Origin: Dactylosporangium sp. AC04546
GTDB taxonomy: Bacteria; Actinomycetota; Actinomycetes; Mycobacteriales; Micromonosporaceae
Reading direction: 5' to 3'
Length of the DNA: 44,072 nucleotides
Assembly (NCBI RefSeq): GCF_022095675.1
Contig: NZ_JAHYSG010000100.1
Location: 1-44,072, forward strand
The notes under the pieces are model-generated. The model was not told the DNA's origin. It was given only the letters and a program-made list of their open reading frames with translations, and made no database searches. Made by a program: the position numbers and the translations under genes. Below are positions 10,403 through 19,585 of the stretch, piece after piece (position 1 is the first letter of the stretch; every line of letters begins with the position of its first letter).

Positions 10403-10759
10403 CTATCGGCCCGCTTCGGCGTTATAACGGTCGACGATTTCCTGCTTGATCCGACCGCGGTCGGACACCGGGATGCCCTTGTTCTGTGCCCATTCCCGAA
10501 TCGCCTTGTTCTGCTCGCGGTCGGCGGCTGCGCCGCCCCGCCCGCGCGCAGTGGCCGCACGACCACCGACGACGACGCCACCCCGGCCGACCTTGGTCCC
10601 CGCGTCCATGTACGGGCCGAAGGCATCGCGCAGCTTCGACGCGTTCTTCTTGGACAGGTCGATCTCGTACTGAACGCCGTCGAGCGCGAACTTCACGGTC
10701 TCGTCGGCGTCCCCGCCGTCGATGTCGTCGACCAGCACGTGGATGGTCCGCTTGGCCAC
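10403..10759 (-). CDS. lsr2: Lsr2 nucleoid-associated silencing protein
   Basis: Lsr2 is the actinobacterial H-NS analogue that bridges DNA and silences AT-rich, often foreign genes. The 118-residue product has the N-terminal oligomerisation domain (HVLVDDIDGGDADETVKFALDGVQYEIDLS, residues 7-36). A Gly/Arg/Ala-rich linker follows (about 55-80). The C-terminal DNA-binding domain ends with WAQNKGIPVSDRGRIKQEIVDRY, whose RGR triplet inserts into the minor groove like an AT-hook. Length is close to the mycobacterial protein. It has its own promoter (10807-10836) and its own terminator (10313-10346), so it is a single-gene unit downstream of lysS. Confidence 0.97.
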   Translation of the reverse strand: MAKRTIHVLVDDIDGGDADETVKFALDGVQYEIDLSKKNASKLRDAFGPYMDAGTKVGRGGVVVGGRAATARGRGGAAADREQNKAIREWAQNKGIPVSDRGRIKQEIVDRYNAEAGR

Positions 10760-10806
10760 TGTGGTATTCCCTTCGAGGAAGTCCGCCCCGTGTTGTGCGA
10801 ATGCAA

Positions 10807-10836
10807 AGATAACGCAATATGGGACGTCCCCGTCAA
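10807..10836 (-). promoter_or_regulatory. Sigma-70-type promoter of lsr2
   Basis: On the minus strand TTGACG (10831-10836) and TTATCT (10807-10812) are separated by 18 bases. Both are good matches to the housekeeping consensus in a region that is locally AT-rich (ATATTGCGTTATC). The transcript would have a leader of roughly 40 bases before the lsr2 ATG. Confidence 0.6.
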
Positions 10837-10849
10837 CGGTACGCCGAAA

Positions 10850-12361
10850 CTACTCCGGTCGCACCAGCGGAAAGAGGATCGTTTCGCGAATGCCGAGCCC
10901 GGTGAGCGCCATCAGAAGCCGATCGATTCCCATGCCCATCCCACCGGTCGGCGGCATTCCGTACTCCAGCGCGCGCAGATAGTCCTCGTCCAGTTGCATG
11001 GCGTCCGGATCTCCCTTGGCCGCCTGCACCGACTGCGCGACCAGCCGCTCGCGCTGCACGACCGGGTCGACGAGCTCCGAGTAGGCGGTCGCCAGCTCGA
11101 AACCCTGCACGTACAGATCCCACTTCTCGGTCACGCCCGGCGTGCTGCGGTGCGAGCGGGTCAGCGGTGCCGTCTCCTCCGGATAATCGCGCACGAACGT
11201 CGGCGCGATCAGGCCCGGCACGACGAGTTCCTCGAACAGTTCCTCGGCGAGCTTTCCGGGGCCCCACTTCGGGTCGGCCTTGACGTCGTGCTTGTCGGCC
11301 AGCTCGGCCAGCCGGGCCAGCGGCGTTTGCGCCGTGACCTGCTCGCCGACCGCCTCGGAAAGCACGCCGTAAAGCGACACGCTGCGCCACTGCCCGCCCA
11401 GGTCGAACTCGGTGCCGTCGGAATGGCGAACCACGTGACTTCCGGTCAGCGCAACCGCCGCCGACTGCACCAGACCGCGGGTAAGGTCGGCCATGACGTC
11501 GTAGTCGGCATAAGCCTGGTACACCTCCAGCATCGCGAACTCCGGCGAGTGCGACGAGTCGATGCCCTCATTGCGGAAGTTGCGGTTGATCTCGAAGACG
11601 CGCTCGATGCCGCCGACCACGCAGCGCTTCAGAAATAGCTCGGGAGCGATACGCAGGTACAAATCCGTGTCGAGTGCATTGCTATGTGTGACGAATGGCC
11701 GTGCAGCTGCACCGCCATGAAGCAACTGCAACATGGGTGTTTCAACCTCGAGAAAGTCGAGGCCGTGCAGGGTGTCGCGCAACGCGCGGACCACGGTGGA
11801 CCGGGTGCGTACCATTTCCCGGGCCTGCGGGCGGACCACCAGGTCGACATAGCGCTGGCGGACCCGGCTCTCCTCGCTCATCGGCTTGTGCGCGACCGGC
11901 AGCGGCCGCAGCGCCTTCGAGTTCATCTGCCAGGTGTCGGCGAGCACGGACAGCTCGCCGCGGCGGCTGGTGATGACCTCGCCGGTGACGCCCACGTGGT
12001 CGCCGAGGTCGACCAGGCGCTTCCAGTCCTCCAGCGCCTCGGCGCCGACCTTGTCCAGCGACAGCATCGCCTGCAGCTCGGTGCCGTCGCCGGCCCGCAG
12101 CGTGGCGAAGGCCAGCTTGCCGGTGTTGCGCACGAAGATGACCCGCCCGGCGACCGCGGCCGTGTCACCGCTGGCGGTGTCGGTCGGCAGGTCGCGGTAC
12201 CGCTCCCGGATCTCGGCGATCGTGGCGGTCCGCGGGAAGCCGACGGGGTAGGCCTCCCGCCCCTCCTCCAGCAGCCGGCTCCGCTTCTCCCGGCGGATCT
12301 TCATCTGCTCGGGCAGCTCGGAAGAGTCGGCAAGGTCGAGGTCGGGGGCCTGGTCGGTCAC
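10850..12361 (-). CDS. lysS: Lysyl-tRNA synthetase, class II
   Basis: The enzyme charges tRNA-Lys. The GTG at 12361 gives a 503-residue protein, the usual length. The N-terminal OB-fold anticodon-binding domain (about 55-170) has [18 protein letters not shown]. The class II catalytic core carries [10 protein letters not shown] before motif 1, [14 protein letters not shown] for motif 2 and [16 protein letters not shown] for motif 3. GAAGGA lies 11 bases upstream of the GTG. The gene stands between coaX and lsr2, as in mycobacteria. It has no editing domain or other additions. Confidence 0.96.
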   Translation of the reverse strand: MTDQAPDLDLADSSELPEQMKIRREKRSRLLEEGREAYPVGFPRTATIAEIRERYRDLPTDTASGDTAAVAGRVIFVRNTGKLAFATLRAGDGTELQAMLSLDKVGAEALEDWKRLVDLGDHVGVTGEVITSRRGELSVLADTWQMNSKALRPLPVAHKPMSEESRVRQRYVDLVVRPQAREMVRTRSTVVRALRDTLHGLDFLEVETPMLQLLHGGAAARPFVTHSNALDTDLYLRIAPELFLKRCVVGGIERVFEINRNFRNEGIDSSHSPEFAMLEVYQAYADYDVMADLTRGLVQSAAVALTGSHVVRHSDGTEFDLGGQWRSVSLYGVLSEAVGEQVTAQTPLARLAELADKHDVKADPKWGPGKLAEELFEELVVPGLIAPTFVRDYPEETAPLTRSHRSTPGVTEKWDLYVQGFELATAYSELVDPVVQRERLVAQSVQAAKGDPDAMQLDEDYLRALEYGMPPTGGMGMGIDRLLMALTGLGIRETILFPLVRPE

Positions 12362-12417
12362 GGCGCAACAAATCCTTCGAGAAGAAACGGCTGGGAATCC
12401 CCAAGAGCCTACTTCGG

Positions 12418-12423
12418 TACCGT
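12418..12423 (+). promoter_or_regulatory. Putative -10 box of the methyltransferase gene
   Basis: TACCGT fits TANNNT and ends 6 bases before the GTG at 12430, so the message would begin at the start codon. The -35 region (around 12395) is weak. There is no Shine-Dalgarno sequence upstream of the GTG, in line with a leaderless transcript. Confidence 0.4.
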
Positions 12424-12429
12424 TGGCCG

Positions 12430-13140
12430 GTGGATTTCGCAGCACATGCCTCATCGTTCGGAGCCGCCGCCGACCTCTACGACCGCATCCGGCCGCAGTA
12501 CCCGGTCGAGGCGCTCCAGTGGGCCGTTCCCGGCAGCAGCGACATCGTCGACCTCGGCGCCGGCACCGGCATCCTCACCCGCCAGCTCCGCGCCCTGGGC
12601 CACCACGTGATCGCGGTCGAGCCGGACGACAAGATGCGCGAACAGATCGACGGCGACGCCCGCGCCGGCAACGCGGCCGAGATCCCGGTCGATGACGCCA
12701 CGCAGGACGCGGTCACGGCCGGCCAGGCCTACCACTGGTTCGCGACCGAAGAGGCCCACACCGAGATCGCCCGCGTTCTGAAGCCAGGCGGGTGTTTCGT
12801 CCCCATCTGGAACGTTCGCGACGAGTCCGTCCCCTGGGTCGCTGACCTGTCGGGGGTCTTCGACGGCCACCGCGCCCGCGAGGCCCTGGACGAGCGCTTC
12901 CTGCCGCAGAGCCAGTTCGGCCCCCACTTCGGCACCGCCGAGCTGCGCAAGTTCTCGTGGAGCGCCACGCACACCGCCGACTCCCTCGTCGAACTGGTCC
13001 GCTCGCGCTCGTACTACCTGGTCTCCGACGAGCCCACCCGCAGGAGGCTCGAGCAGGAGGTCCGAGCCCTGGTGAAGGACCACGGCGACCGGTTCGAGCT
13101 GCCCTACGTCACCTACGCCTACCGGGCCCGAAAACTCTAG
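12430..13140 (+). CDS. SAM-dependent methyltransferase, class I
   Basis: This 236-residue protein has the Rossmann-type SAM-binding motif VDLGAGTG (residues 40-47). The acidic ribose-binding residue lies in [10 protein letters not shown], and the post-motif [15 protein letters not shown] is typical of UbiE/type-11 methyltransferases. The N-terminal start [23 protein letters not shown] matches small-molecule methyltransferases of this group. The substrate cannot be told. It overlaps coaX tail to tail by 3 bases, the two stop codons sharing a CTAG. Transcription is probably leaderless from GTG 12430. Confidence 0.9.
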   Translation: MDFAAHASSFGAAADLYDRIRPQYPVEALQWAVPGSSDIVDLGAGTGILTRQLRALGHHVIAVEPDDKMREQIDGDARAGNAAEIPVDDATQDAVTAGQAYHWFATEEAHTEIARVLKPGGCFVPIWNVRDESVPWVADLSGVFDGHRAREALDERFLPQSQFGPHFGTAELRKFSWSATHTADSLVELVRSRSYYLVSDEPTRRRLEQEVRALVKDHGDRFELPYVTYAYRARKL

Positions 13141-13898
13141 GTGTTGCGGTCGAAGATCAGCCGCAGCCCGATCAGCGTGAGCATCGGCTCGTGGTGGGTG
13201 ACCGTCTGGCACTCGCCGATCACGATCGACGCCAGTCCACCGGTCGCCACCACAGCCTTCACGTTGCCGCCCAGCTCCGCGGTCACCCCGCGAACCACCC
13301 CGTCGACCTGGCCGGCGAACCCGTAGACCACCCCGGACTGCAGGCACTCGACCGTGTTCTTGCCGATCACCCGCGGCGGCTTGACCAGCTCGACCTTGCG
13401 CAGCTGCGCGGCCCGGTCGGCGAGCGCGTCGACGGAGATCTCGATCCCGGGCGCCAGCACGCCACCGAGGAACTCGCCACGGGCCGACACCACGTCGAAG
13501 TTCGTCGACGTCCCGAAGTCGACCACGATCGACGGCCCGCCGAACAGGCTGAACGCCGCGAGCGTGTTCGCCACCCGGTCGGTGCCGACCTCCTTCGGGT
13601 TGTCGATCGCCAGCTGCACGCCGGTGCGCACGCCGGGCTCGACAATCACCGTCGGGACGTTCCCGTAGTACCGCTGCAGCATCGTGCGCAGCGAACGCAG
13701 CGCCGCCGGCACGGTCGAGCACGCCGCGATGCCGGTCAGTGACACCGCGTCGGTGGCGAGCAGGCCGCGGTACAGCAGACCCATCTCGTCGGCGGTCGCG
13801 CGGGCGTCGGTCTTGATCCGCCACGAGTGGACGATCTTCTCGCCCTCGAAGGTGGCGAGCACCGTGTTCGTGTTTCCGATGTCGATGCAGAGCAGCAC
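13137..13898 (-). CDS. coaX: Type III pantothenate kinase
   Basis: CoaX phosphorylates pantothenate, the first step of coenzyme A synthesis from pantothenate, and belongs to the ASKHA fold. The 253-residue protein has the phosphate-binding motif CIDIGNTNT at the N-terminus and the substrate-binding GTDRVANTLAAF in the middle. VVDFGTSTNFDVV and ATGGLA form the second nucleotide-binding half. It continues the pantothenate pathway encoded by panC and panD further along the window. GTG at 13898 is the only start that keeps the DIGNTNT motif close to the N-terminus. Confidence 0.96.
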   Translation of the reverse strand: MLLCIDIGNTNTVLATFEGEKIVHSWRIKTDARATADEMGLLYRGLLATDAVSLTGIAACSTVPAALRSLRTMLQRYYGNVPTVIVEPGVRTGVQLAIDNPKEVGTDRVANTLAAFSLFGGPSIVVDFGTSTNFDVVSARGEFLGGVLAPGIEISVDALADRAAQLRKVELVKPPRVIGKNTVECLQSGVVYGFAGQVDGVVRGVTAELGGNVKAVVATGGLASIVIGECQTVTHHEPMLTLIGLRLIFDRNT

Positions 13899-13964
13899 GT
13901 CGGAAGCCTAACCAAAGGGGCGCCCGCCTCACCCTCACGGCGACTCATCTAACATCCCGAGCCA

Positions 13965-15821
13965 ATGGCCGCACTGCTCGCGCTGCTGCCGCTGGCGACA
14001 CTCCTCTCCGCCGCGGTGGTGCTGCGTCCGCGTGACGAGGAGACTCCCCAGCGGCACCGGCTGGCCATCATCCGTGCGGCGCTCGCCGTCGGCGCGGGCG
14101 CGGTGCTCTCGGTCGAGCTGCTGTCCCTCGCCGGCGCGGTCGCCCGCGGCCCGGTCATCGCCCTGTGGGCGATCGCCGCCGTGGTCACCGGTTACCTGGC
14201 CTGGCGCCGCCGTCCCGCGGACTGGCAGGCTCCGTGGCCTCCGCTGTACCTCGCGATCCCGGTCGCCCTGCTCGTCCTCGCCGAGCTGGTGCTGGCCCTC
14301 GCCTCGGCGCCGAACAACTTCGACTCCAACAGCTACCACCTGCCGAAGATCGAGCACTGGATCGCGAACGGCGACCTGGGCAACTACGCCACCTTCCAGA
14401 TCCAGCAGCTCATCCTGGTGCCCGGCGCCGAGTTCCTGCTGCTGCACCTGCGGCTGCTCACCGGCGATGACGGGCTGTTCAACCTGCTGCAGTGGGGCGC
14501 CGGGCTGCTCGGCGCGGTCGCGCTCTCCCGCTGCGCCGCCCAGCTCGGCGCCGGGCGCATCGGCCAGTGGCTGGCTGCCGCCGTGTTCCTCACCGCCCCC
14601 GCCGTCGTCCTGGAATCCACCAGCACCCAGAACGACCTGGTCGTGGTGGCCTGGGTGACCTGCGCGGCCACGATCGCACTGAACAAATCACCCAGAATCT
14701 CCGACGCCCTGGCACTCGCTGCCGCGGCCGGTCTCGTCACTGTGACCAAGTCGACCGGCCTGATGGCGCTCGCCCCCGTCCTGATCTTCTGGGGAATCGC
14801 CCAACTCCGGCAGAAGGCCATCAAAGCGACGCTCTCCGTCGCCGGCCTGGTCATCGCCGCCATGCTGCTGCTCGCCGGCCCGTCGTTCCTGCGCGTCCAC
14901 GACGCCTTCGGCTCACCCCTCGGCCCGGAGGACTACCGCGTCGGCCTGTCCACCCAGCGCCACGACCCGCCGGCCATCCTGGTCAACGGCCTCAGGCTGG
15001 GCGCGTCCACGCTGCTCACGCCGGTACCTGCGGTCAACGAGGCGGTCGGCAAGGCCGTCATCGGCGTCGCGCACCTGGTCGACGTCGATCCGAACGACCC
15101 GGCCATCACCCAATGGAAGAGCGTCTTCCCGGGTACCCGCTGGAAGCCCGACGAGGACCGCTCGCCGTACCCGATCCAGTCGGCCCTCGTCCTGCTCGGG
15201 CTGGCCGTCGGCCTGTTCGTCCCGCGGACCAGGTGGTACGCGGCCATGGTCCTCGGCGCGTTCCTGCTCACGGCCGCGGTGGTCAAGTGGCAGGACTGGG
15301 GGAACCGGCTGATCCTGCCCGCGTTCGCCCTGGCCGTACCCCTGGCCGGCGTGTGGCTGGAGCGCATCTCCAAACGGAAGATCGTCGCCGCCGGCGTCGC
15401 CCTCGTGATGGCCGCGGCGTTCGCGCACGCCGCCGCGGCCGTCCTGCTCGGCCAGCCCCGCCGGCTGATCGGCCAGGGGTCGGTCTTCACCGTCGACGAC
15501 TGGCAGGAGCGCTTCGCCCGGATGCCCGCCCAGGCGGCGTCCTACCGCACGGCGATCGACGAGGTCCGGGCCTCCGGGGCGCGGCGGGTCGGCCTGGTGG
15601 TCGAGGGCGACCTCTGGGAGTACCCGGTCCAGATCGAGCTGCGGGACACCGAACTGGTGTCGCTGCTGACGGGCACCCCGGCCGTCCCGGCGGCCAGCGT
15701 GTTCTCCGTCGATGCCGTCATCTGCTTCTCGAGCGCCGACCTGTGTCGGCGCGCCGTGCCGGCGGACTGGCGGTACCGCCAGATCGACCCCCTCGTCGCG
15801 ACCGCCTTCCCGCCGGCCTAG
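13965..15821 (+). CDS. GT-C superfamily membrane glycosyltransferase
   Basis: A 618-residue integral membrane protein with about 10-12 hydrophobic segments over residues 1-500 and a soluble C-terminal domain. The first extracytoplasmic loop holds NNFDSNSYHLPKIEHWIANG (about 114-133), which has the acidic and polyprenyl-donor-interacting residues typical of GT-C enzymes. KSTGLMALAPVLIFW is a conserved helix start. Such enzymes transfer sugars from polyprenyl-phosphate donors on the outer face of the membrane. Acceptor and sugar are unknown. TAACAT (13950-13955) is a possible -10 box close to the ATG. It converges with nadC at 12 bases. Confidence 0.82.
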   Translation: MAALLALLPLATLLSAAVVLRPRDEETPQRHRLAIIRAALAVGAGAVLSVELLSLAGAVARGPVIALWAIAAVVTGYLAWRRRPADWQAPWPPLYLAIPVALLVLAELVLALASAPNNFDSNSYHLPKIEHWIANGDLGNYATFQIQQLILVPGAEFLLLHLRLLTGDDGLFNLLQWGAGLLGAVALSRCAAQLGAGRIGQWLAAAVFLTAPAVVLESTSTQNDLVVVAWVTCAATIALNKSPRISDALALAAAAGLVTVTKSTGLMALAPVLIFWGIAQLRQKAIKATLSVAGLVIAAMLLLAGPSFLRVHDAFGSPLGPEDYRVGLSTQRHDPPAILVNGLRLGASTLLTPVPAVNEAVGKAVIGVAHLVDVDPNDPAITQWKSVFPGTRWKPDEDRSPYPIQSALVLLGLAVGLFVPRTRWYAAMVLGAFLLTAAVVKWQDWGNRLILPAFALAVPLAGVWLERISKRKIVAAGVALVMAAAFAHAAAAVLLGQPRRLIGQGSVFTVDDWQERFARMPAQAASYRTAIDEVRASGARRVGLVVEGDLWEYPVQIELRDTELVSLLTGTPAVPAASVFSVDAVICFSSADLCRRAVPADWRYRQIDPLVATAFPPA

Positions 15822-15833
15822 CTCCTGTCCCGC

Positions 15834-16715
15834 TCAGTGGTGCTGGCGGAGATCCATGGCGATGTCCAGGATCGGCGAGGAGTGGGTCAGCCCGCCGACC
15901 GAGAGGTAGTCGACGCCGGTCGCCGCGTACTCGGCCGCCGTCTCCAGCCGCAGGTTTCCCGTCGCCTCCAGCTCGGCCCGCCCGCCGACCGCGGCCACCA
16001 CCTCCCGCAGCAGCTCCGGCGCCATGTTGTCGAGCAGCAGGAACGTGGCCCCGGCGGTGACCGCCTCGACCGCCTCGCCGACCGTGGTGACCTCCACCTG
16101 CACCAGCACGTCCGGGAACGCCGCCCGCACCCGCTCGTAGGCGGCGGTGATCCCGCCGGCCGCCAGCTTGTGGTTGTCCTTGATCATGGCGACGTCGTAC
16201 AGCCCCATGCGCTTGTTCGTGCCGCCACCGGCCCGCACCGCGTACTTCTCCAGGATGCGCAGCCCGGGCGTGGTCTTGCGGGTGTCCAAAACCAGCGCCT
16301 TGGTGTCCTGCAGCAGCACGGCCCAGCGGTGCGTGTGGGTCGCGACGCCGGACATGCGGCAGATCAGGTTGAGGGCGGAGCGCTCGGCGGTGAGCAGCGC
16401 CCGGGTCGGCCCGTGCACGCTGAGCAGCACGTCGCCGCGCGTGACGACGTCGCCGTCGCGCCGGCGCACCTCGACGGAGACCGCGTCGGAGACGGCCTCG
16501 AACACGGCAGCGGCCACGGGCAGGCCGGCCACCACGCCGTCGGCGCGAGCGACGAGGTCGGCGTCGTCGGTCTGCTCCTCGGGGATCGTCGCCACGCTGG
16601 TGACGTCGAGCCGGTCGGGGCCGAGGTCTTCGGCGAGCGTGCGCTCCACGATCTCCGCGACGGCGGCCGGGTCCAGCCCGATCTTCCGCAGTGCGGCCTC
16701 GGTCTCCAGTCTCAC
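15834..16715 (-). CDS. nadC: Nicotinate-nucleotide pyrophosphorylase (quinolinate phosphoribosyltransferase)
   Basis: NadC converts quinolinate and PRPP to nicotinate mononucleotide, CO2 and pyrophosphate in de novo NAD synthesis. The 293-residue protein shows the family landmarks in order: EDLGPDRLDVTS, ERSALNLICRMSGVAT, LDTRKTTPGLR, MIKDNH and VDYLSVGGLTHS. GTG 16715 overlaps the nadB stop as GTGA, so the two are translationally coupled and act in sequence apart from NadA. nadA (quinolinate synthase) is not adjacent and not in the window. Confidence 0.96.
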   Translation of the reverse strand: MRLETEAALRKIGLDPAAVAEIVERTLAEDLGPDRLDVTSVATIPEEQTDDADLVARADGVVAGLPVAAAVFEAVSDAVSVEVRRRDGDVVTRGDVLLSVHGPTRALLTAERSALNLICRMSGVATHTHRWAVLLQDTKALVLDTRKTTPGLRILEKYAVRAGGGTNKRMGLYDVAMIKDNHKLAAGGITAAYERVRAAFPDVLVQVEVTTVGEAVEAVTAGATFLLLDNMAPELLREVVAAVGGRAELEATGNLRLETAAEYAATGVDYLSVGGLTHSSPILDIAMDLRQHH

Positions 16716-18355
16716 GCTTCCTCCCAGGTCTCGGTCAGGGCGCCGGCGGCGTCCAGGGCGGCGAGGAAATGCCCCCGGAACACGTCGCTGGCGTCGGGGA
16801 AGTCCTCGCGCCAATGGCAGCCGCGGGTCTCGTGCCGTTGCGCCGCCGCGCCGACGAGCGCGCCGGCCACGGTCAGCAGGTTGGTCGCCTCCCAGGCGGC
16901 CACATGCGGGGTGGAGCGGTCGAGCGCGAGCTTGGTGAGCGCCTGTGCGGCCTGGTCCAGGGACTCGGCGCTCCGCAGTACCGAAGCATGCGCCGACATC
17001 GCGGCCTGCAGCGGCTGGCGGATCGCCGGATCGGCCGACCACGCCGGCCGCTCGTCCGGCACCGGCTCGGCCTGCCGTGGCAGGTCACGGGCGACGTCCT
17101 CGGCGATCCGGCGGGCGAAGACGAGGCCCTCCAGCAGCGAGTTCGACGCCAGGCGGTTGGCGCCGTGGACACCGGTGCAGGCGACCTCGCCGCACGCGTA
17201 CAGCCCGCGGATCGAGGTCCGGCCGCGCAGGTCGGTGCGCACCCCGCCGGAGGCGTAGTGGGCGGCGGGCGACACCGGGATCAGGTCGGTCACCGGGTCG
17301 ACGCCGGCGGCGCGGCACGAGGCCACGATCGTCGGGAAGCGCCCCTCCAGGAACTCCCGGCCCAGGTGGCGCGCGTCGAGCCAGACGTTGGCGGTGCCCT
17401 CGGCCCGCATGACCCGGTAGATGCCCTTGGCGACGATGTCGCGCGGGGCCAGCTCGGCGAGCTCGTGCTTGCCGACCATGAACCGGTTGCCGTCGCCGTC
17501 GCGCAGGTACGCCCCCTCGCCCCGCAGCGCCTCGCTGACCAGCGGCTGCTGCGAGTCGCGGTTGTTGAGCGCAAGCGCGGTCGGGTGGAACTGCACGAAC
17601 TCGATGTCGGTCACCGCCGCCCCGGCGCGCAGCGCGAGCGCGACCCCGTCGCCGGTGGACACGATCGGGTTGGTGGTCGCGGCGAAGATCTGCCCCATGC
17701 CACCGGTCGCGAGCACGACGGCCCGCGCGAGCACCGCCCCGACGCCGTCCTCGGCGCCCTCGCCGAGCACGTGGAGGGTCACCCCGCAGGCCCGCCCGTC
17801 GGCGTCGGTGAGCAGGTCGAGCACCAGGGCGTGCTCGATGAGGCGGATCCACGGGTCCCGGTGCACGGCGGCGTGCAGCGCCCGCTGTACCTCGGCGCCC
17901 GTCGCGTCGCCACCGGCGTGGATGATGCGGTTCGCGTGGTGGCCGCCCTCGCGGGTCAGCATGAGCGACCCGTCCGTGTTGCGGTCGAACTCCGCGCCCC
18001 AGCGGATGAGCTCACGCACCCGCGTCGGCCCCTCCCGGACGAGCACCTCGACGGCCGCCGGATCGCACAGCCCGACGCCCGCGACCAGCGTGTCCTGCGC
18101 GTGCGCCTCGGGCGTGTCGTGCGGGTCGAGCACGGCGGCGATCCCGCCCTGCGCCCACCGGGTCGACCCGTCGTCGATGTTGACCTTGGTGACGACGGTG
18201 ACGTGGAGGCCGGCCTCGCGCAGGTGCAGCGCGGCGGTCAGCCCGGCGACGCCCGACCCGATGACCACGACGTCGGTCGGCTCCGCCCACCCGGGCTGCG
18301 GCCCGGCAAGTCGGCGCGGCACGCTCGGCAATGTCATCCCTACAGTCAACATCAC
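16712..18355 (-). CDS. nadB: L-aspartate oxidase
   Basis: NadB oxidises L-aspartate to iminoaspartate, the first step of NAD synthesis. The 547-residue flavoprotein has the FAD-binding VVVIGSGVAGLTAALHL near the N-terminus. DGSTRWAQGGIAAVLD, the catalytic-domain EGGHHANRIIHAGGDATG and the capping HGANRLASNSLLEGLVFARRIA follow, and a helical C-terminal domain closes the protein as in succinate dehydrogenase flavoproteins. GTG 18355, ATG 18352 and ATG 18337 are all possible starts; GGAGGGG lies just before the first two. It starts 34 bases after the stop of a Septum_form-like gene, suggesting read-through from upstream. Confidence 0.95.
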   Translation of the reverse strand: MMLTVGMTLPSVPRRLAGPQPGWAEPTDVVVIGSGVAGLTAALHLREAGLHVTVVTKVNIDDGSTRWAQGGIAAVLDPHDTPEAHAQDTLVAGVGLCDPAAVEVLVREGPTRVRELIRWGAEFDRNTDGSLMLTREGGHHANRIIHAGGDATGAEVQRALHAAVHRDPWIRLIEHALVLDLLTDADGRACGVTLHVLGEGAEDGVGAVLARAVVLATGGMGQIFAATTNPIVSTGDGVALALRAGAAVTDIEFVQFHPTALALNNRDSQQPLVSEALRGEGAYLRDGDGNRFMVGKHELAELAPRDIVAKGIYRVMRAEGTANVWLDARHLGREFLEGRFPTIVASCRAAGVDPVTDLIPVSPAAHYASGGVRTDLRGRTSIRGLYACGEVACTGVHGANRLASNSLLEGLVFARRIAEDVARDLPRQAEPVPDERPAWSADPAIRQPLQAAMSAHASVLRSAESLDQAAQALTKLALDRSTPHVAAWEATNLLTVAGALVGAAAQRHETRGCHWREDFPDASDVFRGHFLAALDAAGALTETWEEA

Positions 18356-18389
18356 CCCTCCGTTCGGCGGGCCGTGATAATCGTCGCCT

Positions 18390-19256
18390 CTACAAGGTGG
18401 GCAACGGTGCCAGCCCGAGTCCCTTGACGGTCGCCTTCAGCGGCTTGCCGCTCATGAGATAGCAGGTGAAGGCCTGGTCGCTGCCGAGCCATTCGGACGC
18501 GGTCTTCGGCCCGACCGACCCCGGCGCGAGGTCCTCCCGCGTCCCGTCCTCGGGCAGCCCGAGGTAGTGCAGCCCGAGCGTGGTACACCCCTTGGCGCTC
18601 GCCGACCGCACGGCGGTCTCGTCGAACGGCGCCTCGGGCGGCGTGATGGTGTAGACCCCGGAGTACTCCCCGTCGTGGGCCTCGGCGCACCCGACGTACC
18701 GCAGCTGCTCCCCGCTGCGCTTCACGCAGGCGATCGCGAGGTCGGCACCCTTCAGCGCCCCCTTGAGCGTGATCTTCCGCGCGAGGTACTCGTCGGCGGT
18801 GGGCCCGCTGACCTCGGCGACCGCGCAGGCGAAGAACCCGTCGCTGGCCGGCTTGATCCAGGAGGCGACGATCTGCACCCGGTTCTCGTGCCACCCGCCG
18901 CCGAGGAAGATCGGTCCCTGCACGAGGCAGGCCCGCCGAGCCTGCGCGTACAGCAGGTTCTCGGTGAGCTTCACCTCCTCGCCGCGGGCCTTGTCGTGGC
19001 GGTGCAGCAGGTCCTCGCTGACCTGGTCGACGTGGAAGACCTCGACGGTGTGCCCGGCCGAGCAGTCCACGGTGCCACCGGCCCACGGGAAGGCGGCCTG
19101 CGCCCCGGCAGCGTCGACACTCCAGCACGACCCGACGGCGGGCGCCCCGGCCGGCGGCGTGGTCGGAATGTCCCGCCCCCGGTCCCGGAAGATCCACCAC
19201 GCCCCGCCCGCCAGCAACACCACCACGACCGTGATGAGCACCACCCGCTGCCTCAT
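18390..19256 (-). CDS. Septum_form-like secreted protein, paralogue 1 (signal-anchored)
   Basis: This 288-residue protein has an N-terminal signal anchor (VVLITVVVVLLAGGAWWIF) without a lipobox. Eight cysteines follow, all conserved in three paralogues at 21231-24032. Two related halves are visible. Each has a Cys-x3-His-x2-Glu motif: VDCSAGHTVEVFHV in the first half and VGCAEAHDGEYSGV in the second. The pattern matches the actinobacterial Septum_form family (PF13845), whose biochemical role is unclear. ATG 19256 is preferred over a TTG at 19289. The IS110 element lies directly upstream on the other strand, so this copy is now separated from its sisters and from their promoter. Confidence 0.8.
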   Translation of the reverse strand: MRQRVVLITVVVVLLAGGAWWIFRDRGRDIPTTPPAGAPAVGSCWSVDAAGAQAAFPWAGGTVDCSAGHTVEVFHVDQVSEDLLHRHDKARGEEVKLTENLLYAQARRACLVQGPIFLGGGWHENRVQIVASWIKPASDGFFACAVAEVSGPTADEYLARKITLKGALKGADLAIACVKRSGEQLRYVGCAEAHDGEYSGVYTITPPEAPFDETAVRSASAKGCTTLGLHYLGLPEDGTREDLAPGSVGPKTASEWLGSDQAFTCYLMSGKPLKATVKGLGLAPLPTL

Positions 19257-19339
19257 GAGGAAGCAGTGTGCCCTACCGGTGGGTAACAAGCCAGATTTAT
19301 GAATGACTCAGGTCCGTGCAAGGCACGACCGTTGCTCAT

Positions 19340-19545
19340 TGGTGGAATGGGTGCTGCCCGGTTCTTGGATGGGTCGGGTGGCACCTGGGCCGTCGGTTCA
19401 TCGCCTACCGTTGCTGCCCCCTGGTTTGAGGGCTTGCGGGAGTGTTTGCGGGGCTGGCGGTCCGGGACATCCCGACTGGCGACAGGGCTACTGCGCCGTA
19501 GAGCGCCCGTCAATGAGCGTCCGGCAGTGATGTCCCGAACCTCCA
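19340..19545 (+). ncRNA. Candidate IS110 bridge RNA
   Basis: Three consecutive stem-loops lie between the probable left end and the transposase. Stem 1: GGTGCTGCCCG (19350-19360) with CGGGTGGCACC (19375-19385), 11 pairs if two G-U wobbles are allowed, which favours RNA made from the plus strand. Stem 2: GCCCC (19416-19420) with GGGGC (19450-19454), enclosing a 29-base loop. Stem 3: CGGGACATC (19463-19471) with GATGTCCCG (19529-19537), continued by ACTG/CAGT, GAC/GTC, GGG/CCC and CTAC/GTAG with an asymmetric internal loop at 19512-19524. A 5' hairpin plus two loop-bearing stems is the published bridge RNA architecture. The RNA ends are not determined. Confidence 0.6.
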
Positions 19546-19585
19546 GGTGCTCCGAACACTGGGACTAGCAGTGACAGGAGCAGGT

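Noticed and set aside
16180..16193. TTGATCATGG in nadC as a fifth copy of the hairpin repeat
   Set aside because: Only a short palindrome matches, the inner stem and other arm are missing, and it lies within coding sequence.
16691..18427. A 578-codon open frame on the plus strand, antisense to nadB
   Set aside because: nadB is unambiguous on the other strand, and this frame has typical shadow composition.
19257..19585. Terminal inverted repeats for the insertion sequence
   Set aside because: No matching inverted repeats were found at the two ends, and IS110-group elements normally lack them.
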